Assembly: GCF_001883705.2 (NCBI RefSeq)
Contig: NZ_MDEQ02000019.1
Location: 62,001-126,000 of the forward strand
Direction of reading: 5' to 3'
Length of the DNA stretch: 64,000 nt
Source of the DNA: Burkholderia catarinensis
GTDB taxonomy: Bacteria; Pseudomonadota; Gammaproteobacteria; Burkholderiales; Burkholderiaceae
Positions 8,488 through 16,059 of this stretch are shown piece after piece. Both the position numbers and the translations under genes were made by a program. Under the pieces are notes generated by a model, which had not been told where the DNA came from, made no database searches, and worked only from the letters and a program-made list of their open reading frames with translations. Numbering within the stretch: position 1 is the first letter of the stretch; the number at the start of each line of letters is the position of its first letter.

Positions 8488-9459
8488 TCAGACCGCCATC
8501 GGCGCGGTCAGCGGCTCATGGTGGCGGTAGCCGACGAGCGAGAAATCGGACGGCTCGATCTGCTCGAGCCACTCCGGCGCATAAACGCCCGTCTTCGCGT
8601 ATTCGGGCACCCGCTCGGCAATCTCGAGCCGCGGGCTTTCGTACGGCTCGCGCGTGAGCTGCCGCTGCAGCATGTCGAGCTGGTTCTCGTAGATGTGCGC
8701 GTCGCCGATGAAATAGGTGAACCAGCGCGGCGTGTAGCCGGTCAGCCGGCCGACGAGCGACAGCAAGGCCGCTCCTTCCGTCAGGTTGAACGGCGTGCCG
8801 AGCCCGACGTCATTGCTGCGGATATACAGGCACAGCGAGATCTCGCGCTTCGTGGCGTTCGGCAGGAACTGGTACAGCAGATGGCACGCGGGCAACGCGA
8901 TCTGGTCGAGCACGGCCGGATTCCACGCGTGAAACAGGATGCGGCGGTCGGCCGGGTTCTCCATGATCGTGTCCAGGCACTGGCGCAACTGGTCGATCGA
9001 CTTGTACAGCAGCACCTTCGGCGTGCCGTCTTCGTCGAAACGCGTGACGATCCGGAAGCCGCGGCGCGTCGCATCGGCAATCTGCGCATCGGCACCCGCG
9101 TCGAGCACCTTGTAGCCCGGCCACTGGCGCCATTGCACGCCGTACACGTCGCCGAGATCGTCGACGCCCTGGCGATACGGGTTCGCGAGCCACTGCGCAT
9201 TCTCGTTCGCGTTCGCGTCCCACACTTTGCAGCCGAGCGCACGGAAATCGGCCGCGCTGCGCGACGCGCGCAGGAAGCCGACCAACTCGCCAATCGCGGA
9301 CTTGAACGCGAGCTTCTTGGTCGTCACGGCCGGGAAGCCCTGCTGCAGGTCGAAGCGCAGCATCGCGCCCGGCATGCTGATAGTCCGGATCCCCGTGCGG
9401 TTCTCCTGCCAGGCGCCGGTATCGAGAATGGTACGAACGAGGTCGAGATACTGTTTCAT
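8488..9459 (-). CDS. thyA: Thymidylate synthase
   Basis: A 323-residue protein. It makes dTMP from dUMP with methylene-tetrahydrofolate as both carbon and hydride donor, in the cytoplasm. Seen: the active-site cysteine in ALPACHLLYQF, the preceding arginines in DRRILFHAWNPA, the RSNDVGLGTPFNL motif that binds dUMP, and the YF-GDAHIYENQ segment. It is longer than E. coli ThyA (264 residues) because of an insertion around residues 85-165, as in other long bacterial ThyA. The start MKQYLDLV is chosen over the longer upstream frame. Its product dihydrofolate is recycled by FolA at 12.0 kb. Confidence 0.96.
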   Translation of the reverse strand: MKQYLDLVRTILDTGAWQENRTGIRTISMPGAMLRFDLQQGFPAVTTKKLAFKSAIGELVGFLRASRSAADFRALGCKVWDANANENAQWLANPYRQGVDDLGDVYGVQWRQWPGYKVLDAGADAQIADATRRGFRIVTRFDEDGTPKVLLYKSIDQLRQCLDTIMENPADRRILFHAWNPAVLDQIALPACHLLYQFLPNATKREISLCLYIRSNDVGLGTPFNLTEGAALLSLVGRLTGYTPRWFTYFIGDAHIYENQLDMLQRQLTREPYESPRLEIAERVPEYAKTGVYAPEWLEQIEPSDFSLVGYRHHEPLTAPMAV

Positions 9460-9500
9460 GCGGGTTCCTTCGGCCGCGAGGGCGGCCGCACCCGCCAATT

Positions 9501-10898
9501 TTAGCAAGCGTGATGCGGAAGCTCCGGCAACGGCGCCGAAAACCCTGCCAGCGTGTCGCCGCGATCGCGCATGCCGTGCGCGCACATCAGCCGGTAGAGC
9601 GTGACGCGCGACACGCCGAGTTCGCGCGCGGCATCCGCGAAACGACCTCGATGGCGCAGCAGCGCCTGCTCGATCGCCTGCCTCTCGGCCGCCTCCCGCG
9701 CCTCCAGCAGCGACACGGGCGCGAGCGTCGCGTAGTCGTTCAGCTCGAGATCGGCCGCGGTGATCACCCTGCCCTCCGACATCACGATCGCGCGGCGCAC
9801 GCGATTGATCAATTCACGCACGTTACCCGGCCACGAATAGCCATACAGCGAGGCCACCGCGTCAGGGGAAAAACCGCGCAGGCGGCGATGCGCATCGCCC
9901 TTGAAACGCTCGAGCATGTGGCGCGCGAGCACCTCGATGTCCTTGCCGCGCGCGCGCAGCGGCGGCTCCTCGATCTTCAGCACGCACAGGCGATGGAACA
10001 GGTCCTCGCGGAACCGCCCTTCGCGCAGCGCCGTTTCCATGTCCACATGCGTCGCGCAGATGACGCGCACATCGACGGGCACCGACACGTGCGCGCCGAG
10101 CCGCTCGATCTTGCCCTCCTGCAGGAAGCGCAACAGGCTTGCCTGGCTTTCGAGCGGCAGATCGCCGATCTCGTCGAGAAACAGCGTACCGCCGCTGGCG
10201 GCCTCGACGCGGCCGGTCTTGCGCTGGTTCGCACCGGTGAACGCACCGCGCTCATAGCCGAACAGCTCGGCCTGCAGCAGCGTCGACGGGATCGCACCGC
10301 AATTGATCGCGATGAACGGCGCCTGCGCACGCGACGAACGCTCGTGAATCGCGACCGCCGTCAGTTCCTTGCCGGTGCCCGATTCGCCCGAGATGAACAC
10401 CGGTGCGTCGGTCGCCGCGACGCGACGGATCGTCCTGAAGAGTCCGAGCATCGCATCGCAGGTGCCGACCATCTCGCCTTCGCTGCGCCCGGCGCCGGCG
10501 GGCGGCGCAACGGGATCGGTGAGCGCCACCATGCCGTGCGCATGACCGACTGTCTCGACGATTCGCGACGTCTCGTACGGCATCGTCAGATAGTCGAAGC
10601 AATAGTCGCGAATGAGATGGCGCAGCGTGGCGTCCTGCAACTGGCCGCGCCGCGTCGCCGCGATCCAGCCGATGTGCTGGATGCTCAGACAGGATTCGAG
10701 TTCGCGCAGGTCCGACGGCTTGAAGCCCGGAGAAAAATCGAGCAGCCCTGCCGTTGCAACACCGTGCTGCACGACGCGCCGTACGTCGCGCACGGTCTCC
10801 GCGAGATCGACGCGCCAACCGCATTCGTCGAAACGGCCGCGCAACGCGTCGTTCAGTTCGCGCGAATAATAGATCACGTGCCGCTGATCGGCTCCCAT
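9501..10898 (-). CDS. Sigma-54-dependent activator, VpsR-type, Fis HTH
   Basis: A 465-residue enhancer-binding protein. Residues 1-140 form a receiver-like N-terminus as in VpsR-type regulators. Residues about 145-370 are the AAA+ domain: Walker A GESGTGKE at about 171-178, the sigma-54-contacting loop GAFTGA at about 218-223, Walker B GGTLFLDEIGDLP, and the arginine-finger region FREDLFHRL. A Fis-type helix-turn-helix (FADAARELGVSRVTLYRLM) ends the protein. The intact GAFTGA means it should drive sigma-54 promoters. VpsR relatives respond to cyclic di-GMP and control exopolysaccharide or biofilm genes. Whether this one does is inference. A candidate target promoter lies about 470 bases away at 11359. 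Confidence 0.92.
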   Translation of the reverse strand: MGADQRHVIYYSRELNDALRGRFDECGWRVDLAETVRDVRRVVQHGVATAGLLDFSPGFKPSDLRELESCLSIQHIGWIAATRRGQLQDATLRHLIRDYCFDYLTMPYETSRIVETVGHAHGMVALTDPVAPPAGAGRSEGEMVGTCDAMLGLFRTIRRVAATDAPVFISGESGTGKELTAVAIHERSSRAQAPFIAINCGAIPSTLLQAELFGYERGAFTGANQRKTGRVEAASGGTLFLDEIGDLPLESQASLLRFLQEGKIERLGAHVSVPVDVRVICATHVDMETALREGRFREDLFHRLCVLKIEEPPLRARGKDIEVLARHMLERFKGDAHRRLRGFSPDAVASLYGYSWPGNVRELINRVRRAIVMSEGRVITAADLELNDYATLAPVSLLEAREAAERQAIEQALLRHRGRFADAARELGVSRVTLYRLMCAHGMRDRGDTLAGFSAPLPELPHHAC

Positions 10899-11148
10899 AT
10901 CCTCACCCCGTTCATCAACCGTCTAACGATTGTCGCGCACGCCCGGTGACGTGCGAAAAGGATCGAATCGGGTCAGCCGAAGGCGGCTCGATTCGCCATG
11001 CCGATGCGCGGCAACGACAACGCCTCGCATGATGGCGCTTATCTCGCGTCCAGTTATTTTTTGTTCAAGACAACATAGTTATAGGCACTGAATACGACAA
11101 ACCCATTTCAGCGCGGTGGGCGATACGGCCGAATCGCTCAGGAGGTCG

Positions 11149-11280
11149 ATGCATGTCAATCATCTGCACATAGCACTTGTGCAGCAAAGTGTTCGTTCAT
11201 CAAGACACGTGCCGATTTTCATCCTTGAAGCGTATCGATTGAATCCGCAGTATTCCCGAGACCCCTTGTTTCACGCCTGA
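11149..11280 (+). CDS. Candidate 43-residue small ORF with strong ribosome site
   Basis: ATG at 11149 follows a full AGGAGG at 11140-11145 and opens 43 codons (MHVNHLHIALVQQSV... ending DPLFHA) before a TGA that sits inside a perfect terminator stem at 11273. The close coupling of ribosome site, frame and terminator is what argues for a real unit. A second ATG at 11153 is better spaced from the ribosome site but gives only MSIICT, so a leader peptide is the alternative. There is no signal peptide or recognisable domain. It shares sequence with the palindrome at 11164-11184, so the stretch may instead be regulatory. Confidence 0.35.
   Translation: MHVNHLHIALVQQSVRSSRHVPIFILEAYRLNPQYSRDPLFHA
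11164..11184. promoter_or_regulatory. Palindrome, candidate activator-binding site
   Basis: CTGCACA, 7-base spacer, TGTGCAG: perfect 7-base arms. It lies about 195 bases upstream of the sigma-54-like promoter at 11359 and 265 bases from the activator gene start, a normal place for an enhancer of a sigma-54 activator. That it binds this activator is inference. Confidence 0.4.
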
Positions 11281-11298
11281 AACATTTTCAGGCGTTTT
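11273..11298 (+). terminator. Rho-independent terminator ending the small ORF unit
   Basis: ACGCCTGAAA, loop CAT, TTTCAGGCGT, then TTTT. The 10-base stem is perfect. It implies a plus-strand transcript that starts upstream and ends here, separate from the gene at 11403. Confidence 0.75.
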
Positions 11299-11358
11299 CC
11301 GCCGCCATTCGCAACGCTTGCGCGCGAATCTCAGTCGTGACAACGGTCCCCGCGCGAT

Positions 11359-11374
11359 GGCATGTATTTCGCTG
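11359..11374 (+). promoter_or_regulatory. Sigma-54 (-24/-12) promoter candidate
   Basis: TGGCATG, four bases, TCGCT. Against the consensus TGGCACG-N4-TTGCW this keeps the invariant GG and GC at the correct 10-base spacing, with two mismatches. Transcription would start near 11385, giving a short leader that includes the ribosome site ggagac before the ATG at 11403. Confidence 0.55.
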
Positions 11375-11402
11375 AATACGTGAACGATCGGAGACAGCGA
11401 CC

Positions 11403-11729
11403 ATGCGAAAAAATCTCTTACTTTCTTTCGTGCCGATGGCAATGGCACTCGCGGCCGCCGGCCCGCCAGCACCGGCACGCGCGGATGAAAGCGTGAAGCC
11501 GGATCGCGCAATGCTGCTTGCCGAAAACGCGCCGAGCATGCAGCACGGCAACGGGTTCGGCATCGTGACCGTGTCGGCACCGCAACCGCTGTCGGCCAGC
11601 AAGACTTCGGTGACGCTGTGGGACGAGATCCCACCGCCGCCCCAGCTGCCGACGCCGCTCCCGGCACCGCAGTCGGGCGACGTACAGCATGCGATGGAAG
11701 GCAACGCGCAAGGCAGTATCCGCCGGTGA
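11403..11729 (+). CDS. Small exported protein, possible sigma-54 target
   Basis: A 108-residue protein with a signal peptide (MRKNLLLSFVPMAMALAAA, probable cleavage after ARA near residue 26). The mature part is polar, with a Pro-rich segment (PPPPQLPTPLPAPQ) near the C-terminus. No cysteines or domain are visible and I do not recognise the family. The ribosome site ggagac is well placed. A sigma-54-type promoter directly upstream and a divergent sigma-54 activator suggest co-regulation. Likely periplasmic or secreted. Function is unknown. Confidence 0.7.
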   Translation: MRKNLLLSFVPMAMALAAAGPPAPARADESVKPDRAMLLAENAPSMQHGNGFGIVTVSAPQPLSASKTSVTLWDEIPPPPQLPTPLPAPQSGDVQHAMEGNAQGSIRR

Positions 11730-11831
11730 ACATGTATCGACCCATTCGATAAGGATTACATATCGATTAGAGAAAGTCGGATAGCATCGATCCGGACCGG
11801 CATCACCGATCACGCAACACGAAACGGTTTT

Positions 11832-11860
11832 GTGCTCCGTCCCCCGGCGGGCACTTTTTT
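11832..11860 (+). terminator. Possible terminator after the small exported protein
   Basis: An imperfect stem (GTGC...GCAC with inner CCG/CGG pairs) followed by six T. It is weaker than the other terminators in the window. Confidence 0.4.
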
Positions 11861-12001
11861 GTTCAGTCCGTCGGCACGACGCGTTGCATCGCGTGTCGCG
11901 GCGTGCAGCGCAAGAACTGATGCGCGTGCGCACGGAATCCGGCGCGCGCCGCCGTTCCGGTAGAATCGGCGCCATTCCGGTTCCCCTCTTCCCCGACTTT
12001 C

Positions 12002-12502
12002 ATGACGACGCTGACCCTGATCGTCGCGCGTGCCCGCAACGGCATCATCGGCCGCGACAACCAGTTGCCCTGGAAACTTCCCGAGGATCTCGCCTTCTTC
12101 AAGCGCACGACGATGGGCGCGCCGATCGTGATGGGCCGCAAGACCCACGAGTCGATCGGCCGGCCACTGCCGGGCCGCCGCAATATCGTCGTCACGCGCG
12201 ACGCAGCGCGCCGCTTCGATGGCTGCGACACGGTCACGTCGCTCGCCGATGCACTGGCACTCGCCGCGCGCGACGGGGTGCCCGAAGCATTCCTGATCGG
12301 CGGCGCGCAACTCTACGCGGAAGGTCTCACGCTCGCCGACAAGCTGGTCGTCACCGAGATCGATGCCGACTTCGACGGCGACGCATCGTTCCCGGCACCC
12401 GACGCCGCGCACTGGCAGGAAGTGTCGCGCGATACGCACGAGGCGGCCGCGCCGAACACGTTCGGCTATGCGTTCGTCGTCTACGAGCGCAAGCGCGGCT
12501 GA
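12002..12502 (+). CDS. folA: Dihydrofolate reductase
   Basis: A 166-residue protein, standard for FolA. It reduces dihydrofolate to tetrahydrofolate with NADPH and is the trimethoprim target. Seen: LIVARARNGIIGRDNQLPWKLPEDL with the substrate-binding acidic residue (E in PEDL), the MGRKTHESIGRPLPGR motif, and the IGGAQLY motif for NADPH. A -10-like TAGAAT at 11961 precedes the gene. It regenerates folate oxidised by ThyA at 8.5 kb. No substitution can be judged as resistance without a reference strain. Confidence 0.96.
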   Translation: MTTLTLIVARARNGIIGRDNQLPWKLPEDLAFFKRTTMGAPIVMGRKTHESIGRPLPGRRNIVVTRDAARRFDGCDTVTSLADALALAARDGVPEAFLIGGAQLYAEGLTLADKLVVTEIDADFDGDASFPAPDAAHWQEVSRDTHEAAAPNTFGYAFVVYERKRG

Positions 12503-12518
12503 CGCGTCACGCGCAATG

Positions 12519-12555
12519 AAAAAAGCCCGACCGGCTCGCGCCGGTCGGGCTTTTT
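12519..12555. terminator. Bidirectional terminator between folA and pmbA
   Basis: AAAAAAGCCCGACCGGC, a short loop, then GCCGGTCGGGCTTTTT. It is symmetric, with A-run and T-run, and lies between convergent genes. Confidence 0.9.
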
Positions 12556-12585
12556 CGTTTCGCCGCGGCCAGTACCGCGCGCCGC

Positions 12586-13956
12586 TTACTGCCCGGCGAT
12601 CGTCATCTGCTCGATCAGCACCGAGCCCGTTTCCTTCGTGCCGCGTACGATCGAATCGGCGCCGATCGCGACGATATGCCGGAACATCTCCTGCAGCGTG
12701 CTCGCGACGGTGATTTCCTCGACCGGATACTGGATCACGCCGTTCTCAACCCAGAAACCTGCCGCGCCGCGCGAATAGTCGCCCGTCACATAGTTCACGC
12801 CCTGCCCCATCAGTTCGGTCAGCAGCAGGCCCGTGCCGAGCTTCTTCAGCATCGCGTCGAAATCGTCGCCCGGCTGCGTGCTCGAGCTGCGCAGCGCGAG
12901 GTTGTGCGAGCCGCCCGCGTTGCCGGTGGTCTGCGTGCCGAGCTTGCGAGCCGAATAGGTCGACAGGAAGTAGCCCTCGACGATGCCGTCCTTGACGACG
13001 CTGCGTGCGCGCGTGCGCACGCCTTCCTCGTCGAACGGCGCGCTGCCCATCGCGCGCGGCACGTGCGGATCCTCGACGACCTGGATGTGCGGCGCGAACA
13101 CCGGCTTGCCGAGGCTGTCGACGAGGAACGACGTCTTGCGGTACAGCGCGCCGCCGCTCACCGCCTGCACGAACGCGCCGAGCAGGCCGGCCGCGAGCGG
13201 TGCCTCGAACAGCACGGGCACCTTGCGGGTGTCGAGACGGCGTGCGCCCATCCGCGCGAGCGCACGCTCGGCCGCGTAACGGCCCACCGCTTCGGGCGCC
13301 GCGAGATCGATCGCGCTGCGTTTCGACGAATACCAGTCGTCGCGCTGCATGTGACGACCGCTGCCCGCGATCGGCGCGCATGCGATGTAGTGGCGCGAGT
13401 ACGGGTAGCCGGACAGGAAGCCGCGCGACGTCGCGAGCACGAACTGCGAATGCTGGGCCGACACGCTCGCGCCTTCCGAATTGCGGATCTGCGGGCTGAC
13501 CGCGAATGCGGCGTCTTCCGCGCGGCGGGCGAGCTCGACGGCCTCGTCGGCCGTCAGCGCCCACGGGTGGTAGAGATCGAGGTCGCGCGGGTCGGTTTCG
13601 AGCAGCTCGGCCTCGGCGAGGCCGGCCGCTTCGTCCTCGGCCGTGAAGCGCGCGATGTTGTAGGCGGCGGCGACGGTATCCTTGATCGCGGCCGGCGAGA
13701 AATCGGACGTGCTCGCGTTGCCGCGCTTCTTGCCGATGAACACGGTCACGCCGACCATCTTGTCGCGGTTGTGCTCGATCGTTTCGACTTCGCCGCGGCG
13801 CACCGACACCGACAGGCCGTCGCCCTCGGAGATTTCGGTCGCGGCGTCCGTCGCGCCGAGTGCCTTCGCATGGCGAAGGATGTCCGAGGCGATTTCTTTG
13901 AGCTGGTCCTGCGTGTGCGGGAAATAGCGCGCTTGTACGTCGAGATTGGCTGCCAT
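12586..13956 (-). CDS. pmbA: PmbA/TldE metalloprotease subunit
   Basis: A 456-residue protein of the TldD/PmbA family. With TldD it forms a cytoplasmic heterodimeric protease. In E. coli it matures microcin B17 and degrades CcdA antitoxin, and it may have peptide-processing roles elsewhere. Seen: the N-terminal EISEGDGLSVSVRRGEVETIEHNRDK segment typical of the family, VLFEAPLAAGLLGAF in the middle, and GVNYVTGDYSRGAAGFWVENG near the C-terminus. PmbA itself lacks the HExxxH zinc motif, which is in TldD, and none is seen here. The gene is divergent from darP. Confidence 0.94.
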   Translation of the reverse strand: MAANLDVQARYFPHTQDQLKEIASDILRHAKALGATDAATEISEGDGLSVSVRRGEVETIEHNRDKMVGVTVFIGKKRGNASTSDFSPAAIKDTVAAAYNIARFTAEDEAAGLAEAELLETDPRDLDLYHPWALTADEAVELARRAEDAAFAVSPQIRNSEGASVSAQHSQFVLATSRGFLSGYPYSRHYIACAPIAGSGRHMQRDDWYSSKRSAIDLAAPEAVGRYAAERALARMGARRLDTRKVPVLFEAPLAAGLLGAFVQAVSGGALYRKTSFLVDSLGKPVFAPHIQVVEDPHVPRAMGSAPFDEEGVRTRARSVVKDGIVEGYFLSTYSARKLGTQTTGNAGGSHNLALRSSSTQPGDDFDAMLKKLGTGLLLTELMGQGVNYVTGDYSRGAAGFWVENGVIQYPVEEITVASTLQEMFRHIVAIGADSIVRGTKETGSVLIEQMTIAGQ

Positions 13957-14083
13957 CGTCTTGGTATCCGGTGGCGGGCGGGCGCCCGCATGTTCAAAAT
14001 GTTACGTATCCCGCGATCATAGCAAGGTCCGGGGCCGGACACCGACAAGCTTGGGGTGTCCGCGCCGCGATACAATGCCGCCC

Positions 14084-14689
14084 ATGACACGCAAAACCCG
14101 AATCCAGCCGATCGAGCATGCCGTCGAAGAAGACGACAATGGCTACGATCGCCCCAGCAAATCCCAACTAAAGCGCGAAATGCACGAGCTGCAGGTGCTC
14201 GGCCAGGCACTCGTCGATCTGCCGAAAGACGCGCTCAAACGCATGCCGATGCCCGAAAGTCTCGCGGACGCCGTTCGCGAGGCGCGCCGGATCACCGATC
14301 ACGAAGGCAAGCGCCGCCAGCTCCAGTACGTCGGTCGCGTGATGCGCTCGCTGACCGACGACGAGACGGCTGCGCTGCGCACCGCGCTCGACGCCCAGCG
14401 CGGCGTAGACAAGGCCGCGACGGCCCGCCTGCACTGGATCGAGCGCACCCGCGACAAGTTGCTCGCCAACGACGACGCGCTGACCGAATTCCTGCGCCAG
14501 CACCCGGAAGCCGACATCCAGGAAGGCCGCACGCTGATCCGCAACGCGCGCAAGGAAGCGCAGCAAGGCAAGCCGCCGCGCTATTTCCGCGAGCTGTTCC
14601 AGTGGATCAAGACCGTGAGCGGCACGCCCGGCGGGGATGACGAAGCGGCCGACGACGCCGGAGACGACCATGGCGACGACGAAGCGTAA
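14084..14689 (+). CDS. darP: Ribosome-associated maturation factor DarP (YjgA, DUF615)
   Basis: A 201-residue, highly charged, helical protein matching the YjgA/DUF615 family. SKSQLKREMHELQVLGQALVDL near residue 25 is the family signature, followed by the all-helical RRQLQYVGRVMRSL and PRYFRELFQWIK segments. The family acts late in assembly of the large ribosomal subunit. The tail is acidic (repeats of D/E). The start could be the ATG at 14075, but MTRKTRIQ is typical. The 3' end overlaps mog by 20 bases, so the two are translationally linked. Confidence 0.92.
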   Translation: MTRKTRIQPIEHAVEEDDNGYDRPSKSQLKREMHELQVLGQALVDLPKDALKRMPMPESLADAVREARRITDHEGKRRQLQYVGRVMRSLTDDETAALRTALDAQRGVDKAATARLHWIERTRDKLLANDDALTEFLRQHPEADIQEGRTLIRNARKEAQQGKPPRYFRELFQWIKTVSGTPGGDDEAADDAGDDHGDDEA

Positions 14690-15281
14690 CCACCCGGACG
14701 AACTCGTCGTCGGCCTCGTGTCGATCAGCGACCGCGCGAGCACGGGCGTCTACGACGACAAGGGCATTCCGGCGCTGCAGGAATGGCTCGCCGGCACGCT
14801 GGTCTCGCCGTGGCGCGCCGAAACACGCCTGATCCAGGACGACGCGCCGACGATCTCCGCCACGCTTGCCGAGCTGGTCGACGTCGCGGGGTGCGACCTC
14901 GTGCTGACGACGGGCGGCACGGGCCCCGCGCGCCGTGACGTGACGCCCGAGGCCACGCTGGCCGTGGCGACGAAGGAAATGCCGGGATTCGGCGAACAGA
15001 TGCGGCAGATCAGCCTGAATTTCGTGCCGACCGCGATCCTGTCGCGGCAGGTCGCGGTGATCCGGGAGACGGCCGACCATGCGGCGCTGATCATCAACCT
15101 GCCCGGCCAGCCGAAGTCGATCCGGGAAACGCTCGAAGGGCTGCGCGATGCCGACGGCAAGTCGATCGTGCCCGGCATCTTCGCCGCGGTGCCCTACTGT
15201 ATCGACCTGATCGGTGGCCCATACATCGAGACCGACGCCGCGGTGGTCGCCGCGTTCCGCCCGAAAAGCGCGCAGCGCTGA
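14670..15281 (+). CDS. mog: Molybdopterin adenylyltransferase (MogA/MoaB type)
   Basis: A 203-residue protein of the MoaB/Mog fold. It adenylates molybdopterin, the step before molybdate insertion in molybdenum cofactor synthesis. Seen: GLVSISDRASTGVYDDKG at the N-terminus, DLVLTTGGTGPARRDVTPEAT (the conserved GGTG substrate loop) near residue 80, and NLPGQPKSIRETLEG. Its product is needed by molybdoenzymes such as the formate dehydrogenase at 60-64 kb. It overlaps darP by 20 bases. Confidence 0.92.
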   Translation: MATTKRNHPDELVVGLVSISDRASTGVYDDKGIPALQEWLAGTLVSPWRAETRLIQDDAPTISATLAELVDVAGCDLVLTTGGTGPARRDVTPEATLAVATKEMPGFGEQMRQISLNFVPTAILSRQVAVIRETADHAALIINLPGQPKSIRETLEGLRDADGKSIVPGIFAAVPYCIDLIGGPYIETDAAVVAAFRPKSAQR

Positions 15282-15309
15282 GCGTGTGCCAAGCGCTGAG
15301 CGTGTGCCG
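15274..15309. repeat. 18-base tandem duplication spanning the mog stop codon
   Basis: AGCGCTGAGCGTGTGCC occurs at 15274-15290 and again at 15292-15308, one base apart. The first copy contains the mog TGA. This looks like recent slippage or duplication. Confidence 0.85.
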
Positions 15310-15315
15310 GCCCGC

Positions 15316-15942
15316 TCAGGCGGCCGGAGCGGACTCGCCTGCCGACGCCGACGCGGCCGCCGCCGGAATCAGGAAATGCTCGCGGTAGTACTTCAGTTCG
15401 TCGATCGACTCGTGGATGTCCGCGAGCGCCGTGTGCATCGCGCGCTTCTGGAAACCCTTGTAGATCGCGGGCTGCCAGCGGCGGCACAGCTCCTTGAGCG
15501 TGCTGACGTCGAGGTTGCGGTAGTGGAAGAAACGCTCGAACTCCGGCATCCAGCGCGCCATGAAGCGGCGGTCCTGGCAGATCGAGTTGCCGCACATCGG
15601 CGACTTGCCCGGCGACGCGTACTGCGCAAGGAACGCCTGCAGCTGCGCGGCGGCTTCCGCCTCGGTCACGGTCGACGCGCGCACGCGGTCGATCAGGCCC
15701 GAGCGGCCATGCGTCGACTTGTTCCAGTCGTCCATCTTCGCGAGCGTTTCGTCGCTCTGGTGGATCGCGAACACGGGGCCTTCGACGGCGATGTCGAGCG
15801 TGGAATTGGTCACGACGACCGCGATCTCGATGATGCGGTCGTTATCCGGGTCGAGGCCCGTCATCTCCATGTCGAGCCAGACGAGGTTCAACTCGTTGCG
15901 CACGAGCGCGGGCTGGCTGGCGGAAGCGGCGGTATCGGTCAT
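15316..15942 (-). CDS. orn: Oligoribonuclease
   Basis: A 208-residue DEDDh exonuclease that degrades very short RNAs, mainly dinucleotides such as pGpG from cyclic di-GMP turnover. Seen: WLDMEMTGLDPDNDRIIEIA (first D and E), SPMCGNSICQDRRFMARWMPE (the middle D), and HTALADIHESIDELKYYR (the H and last D). The C-terminus carries a short Ala/Ser/Glu extension. It is divergent from the M48 protease gene, a conserved arrangement in related genomes. Confidence 0.96.
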   Translation of the reverse strand: MTDTAASASQPALVRNELNLVWLDMEMTGLDPDNDRIIEIAVVVTNSTLDIAVEGPVFAIHQSDETLAKMDDWNKSTHGRSGLIDRVRASTVTEAEAAAQLQAFLAQYASPGKSPMCGNSICQDRRFMARWMPEFERFFHYRNLDVSTLKELCRRWQPAIYKGFQKRAMHTALADIHESIDELKYYREHFLIPAAAASASAGESAPAA

Positions 15943-16059
15943 GAGTCATCCTGGAAAATGGCGGACGGCGCGCGCCGCCGCCCGGGCGGCCGGCATCGCA
16001 TCAGCGGGCCCGGTCCGCAAGAACATATAATTCTCGCATAGAACCCTTTGGCGCCTTCG

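Noticed and set aside
11040..11120. TTGTTCAAGACAA-like sequence as a promoter
   Set aside because: No -10 at a proper distance could be paired with it; kept only as part of the intergenic region.
11164..11184. Sigma-54 promoter in the same palindrome
   Set aside because: The GG/GC pairs needed are AG and CAGC; the site at 11359 fits far better.
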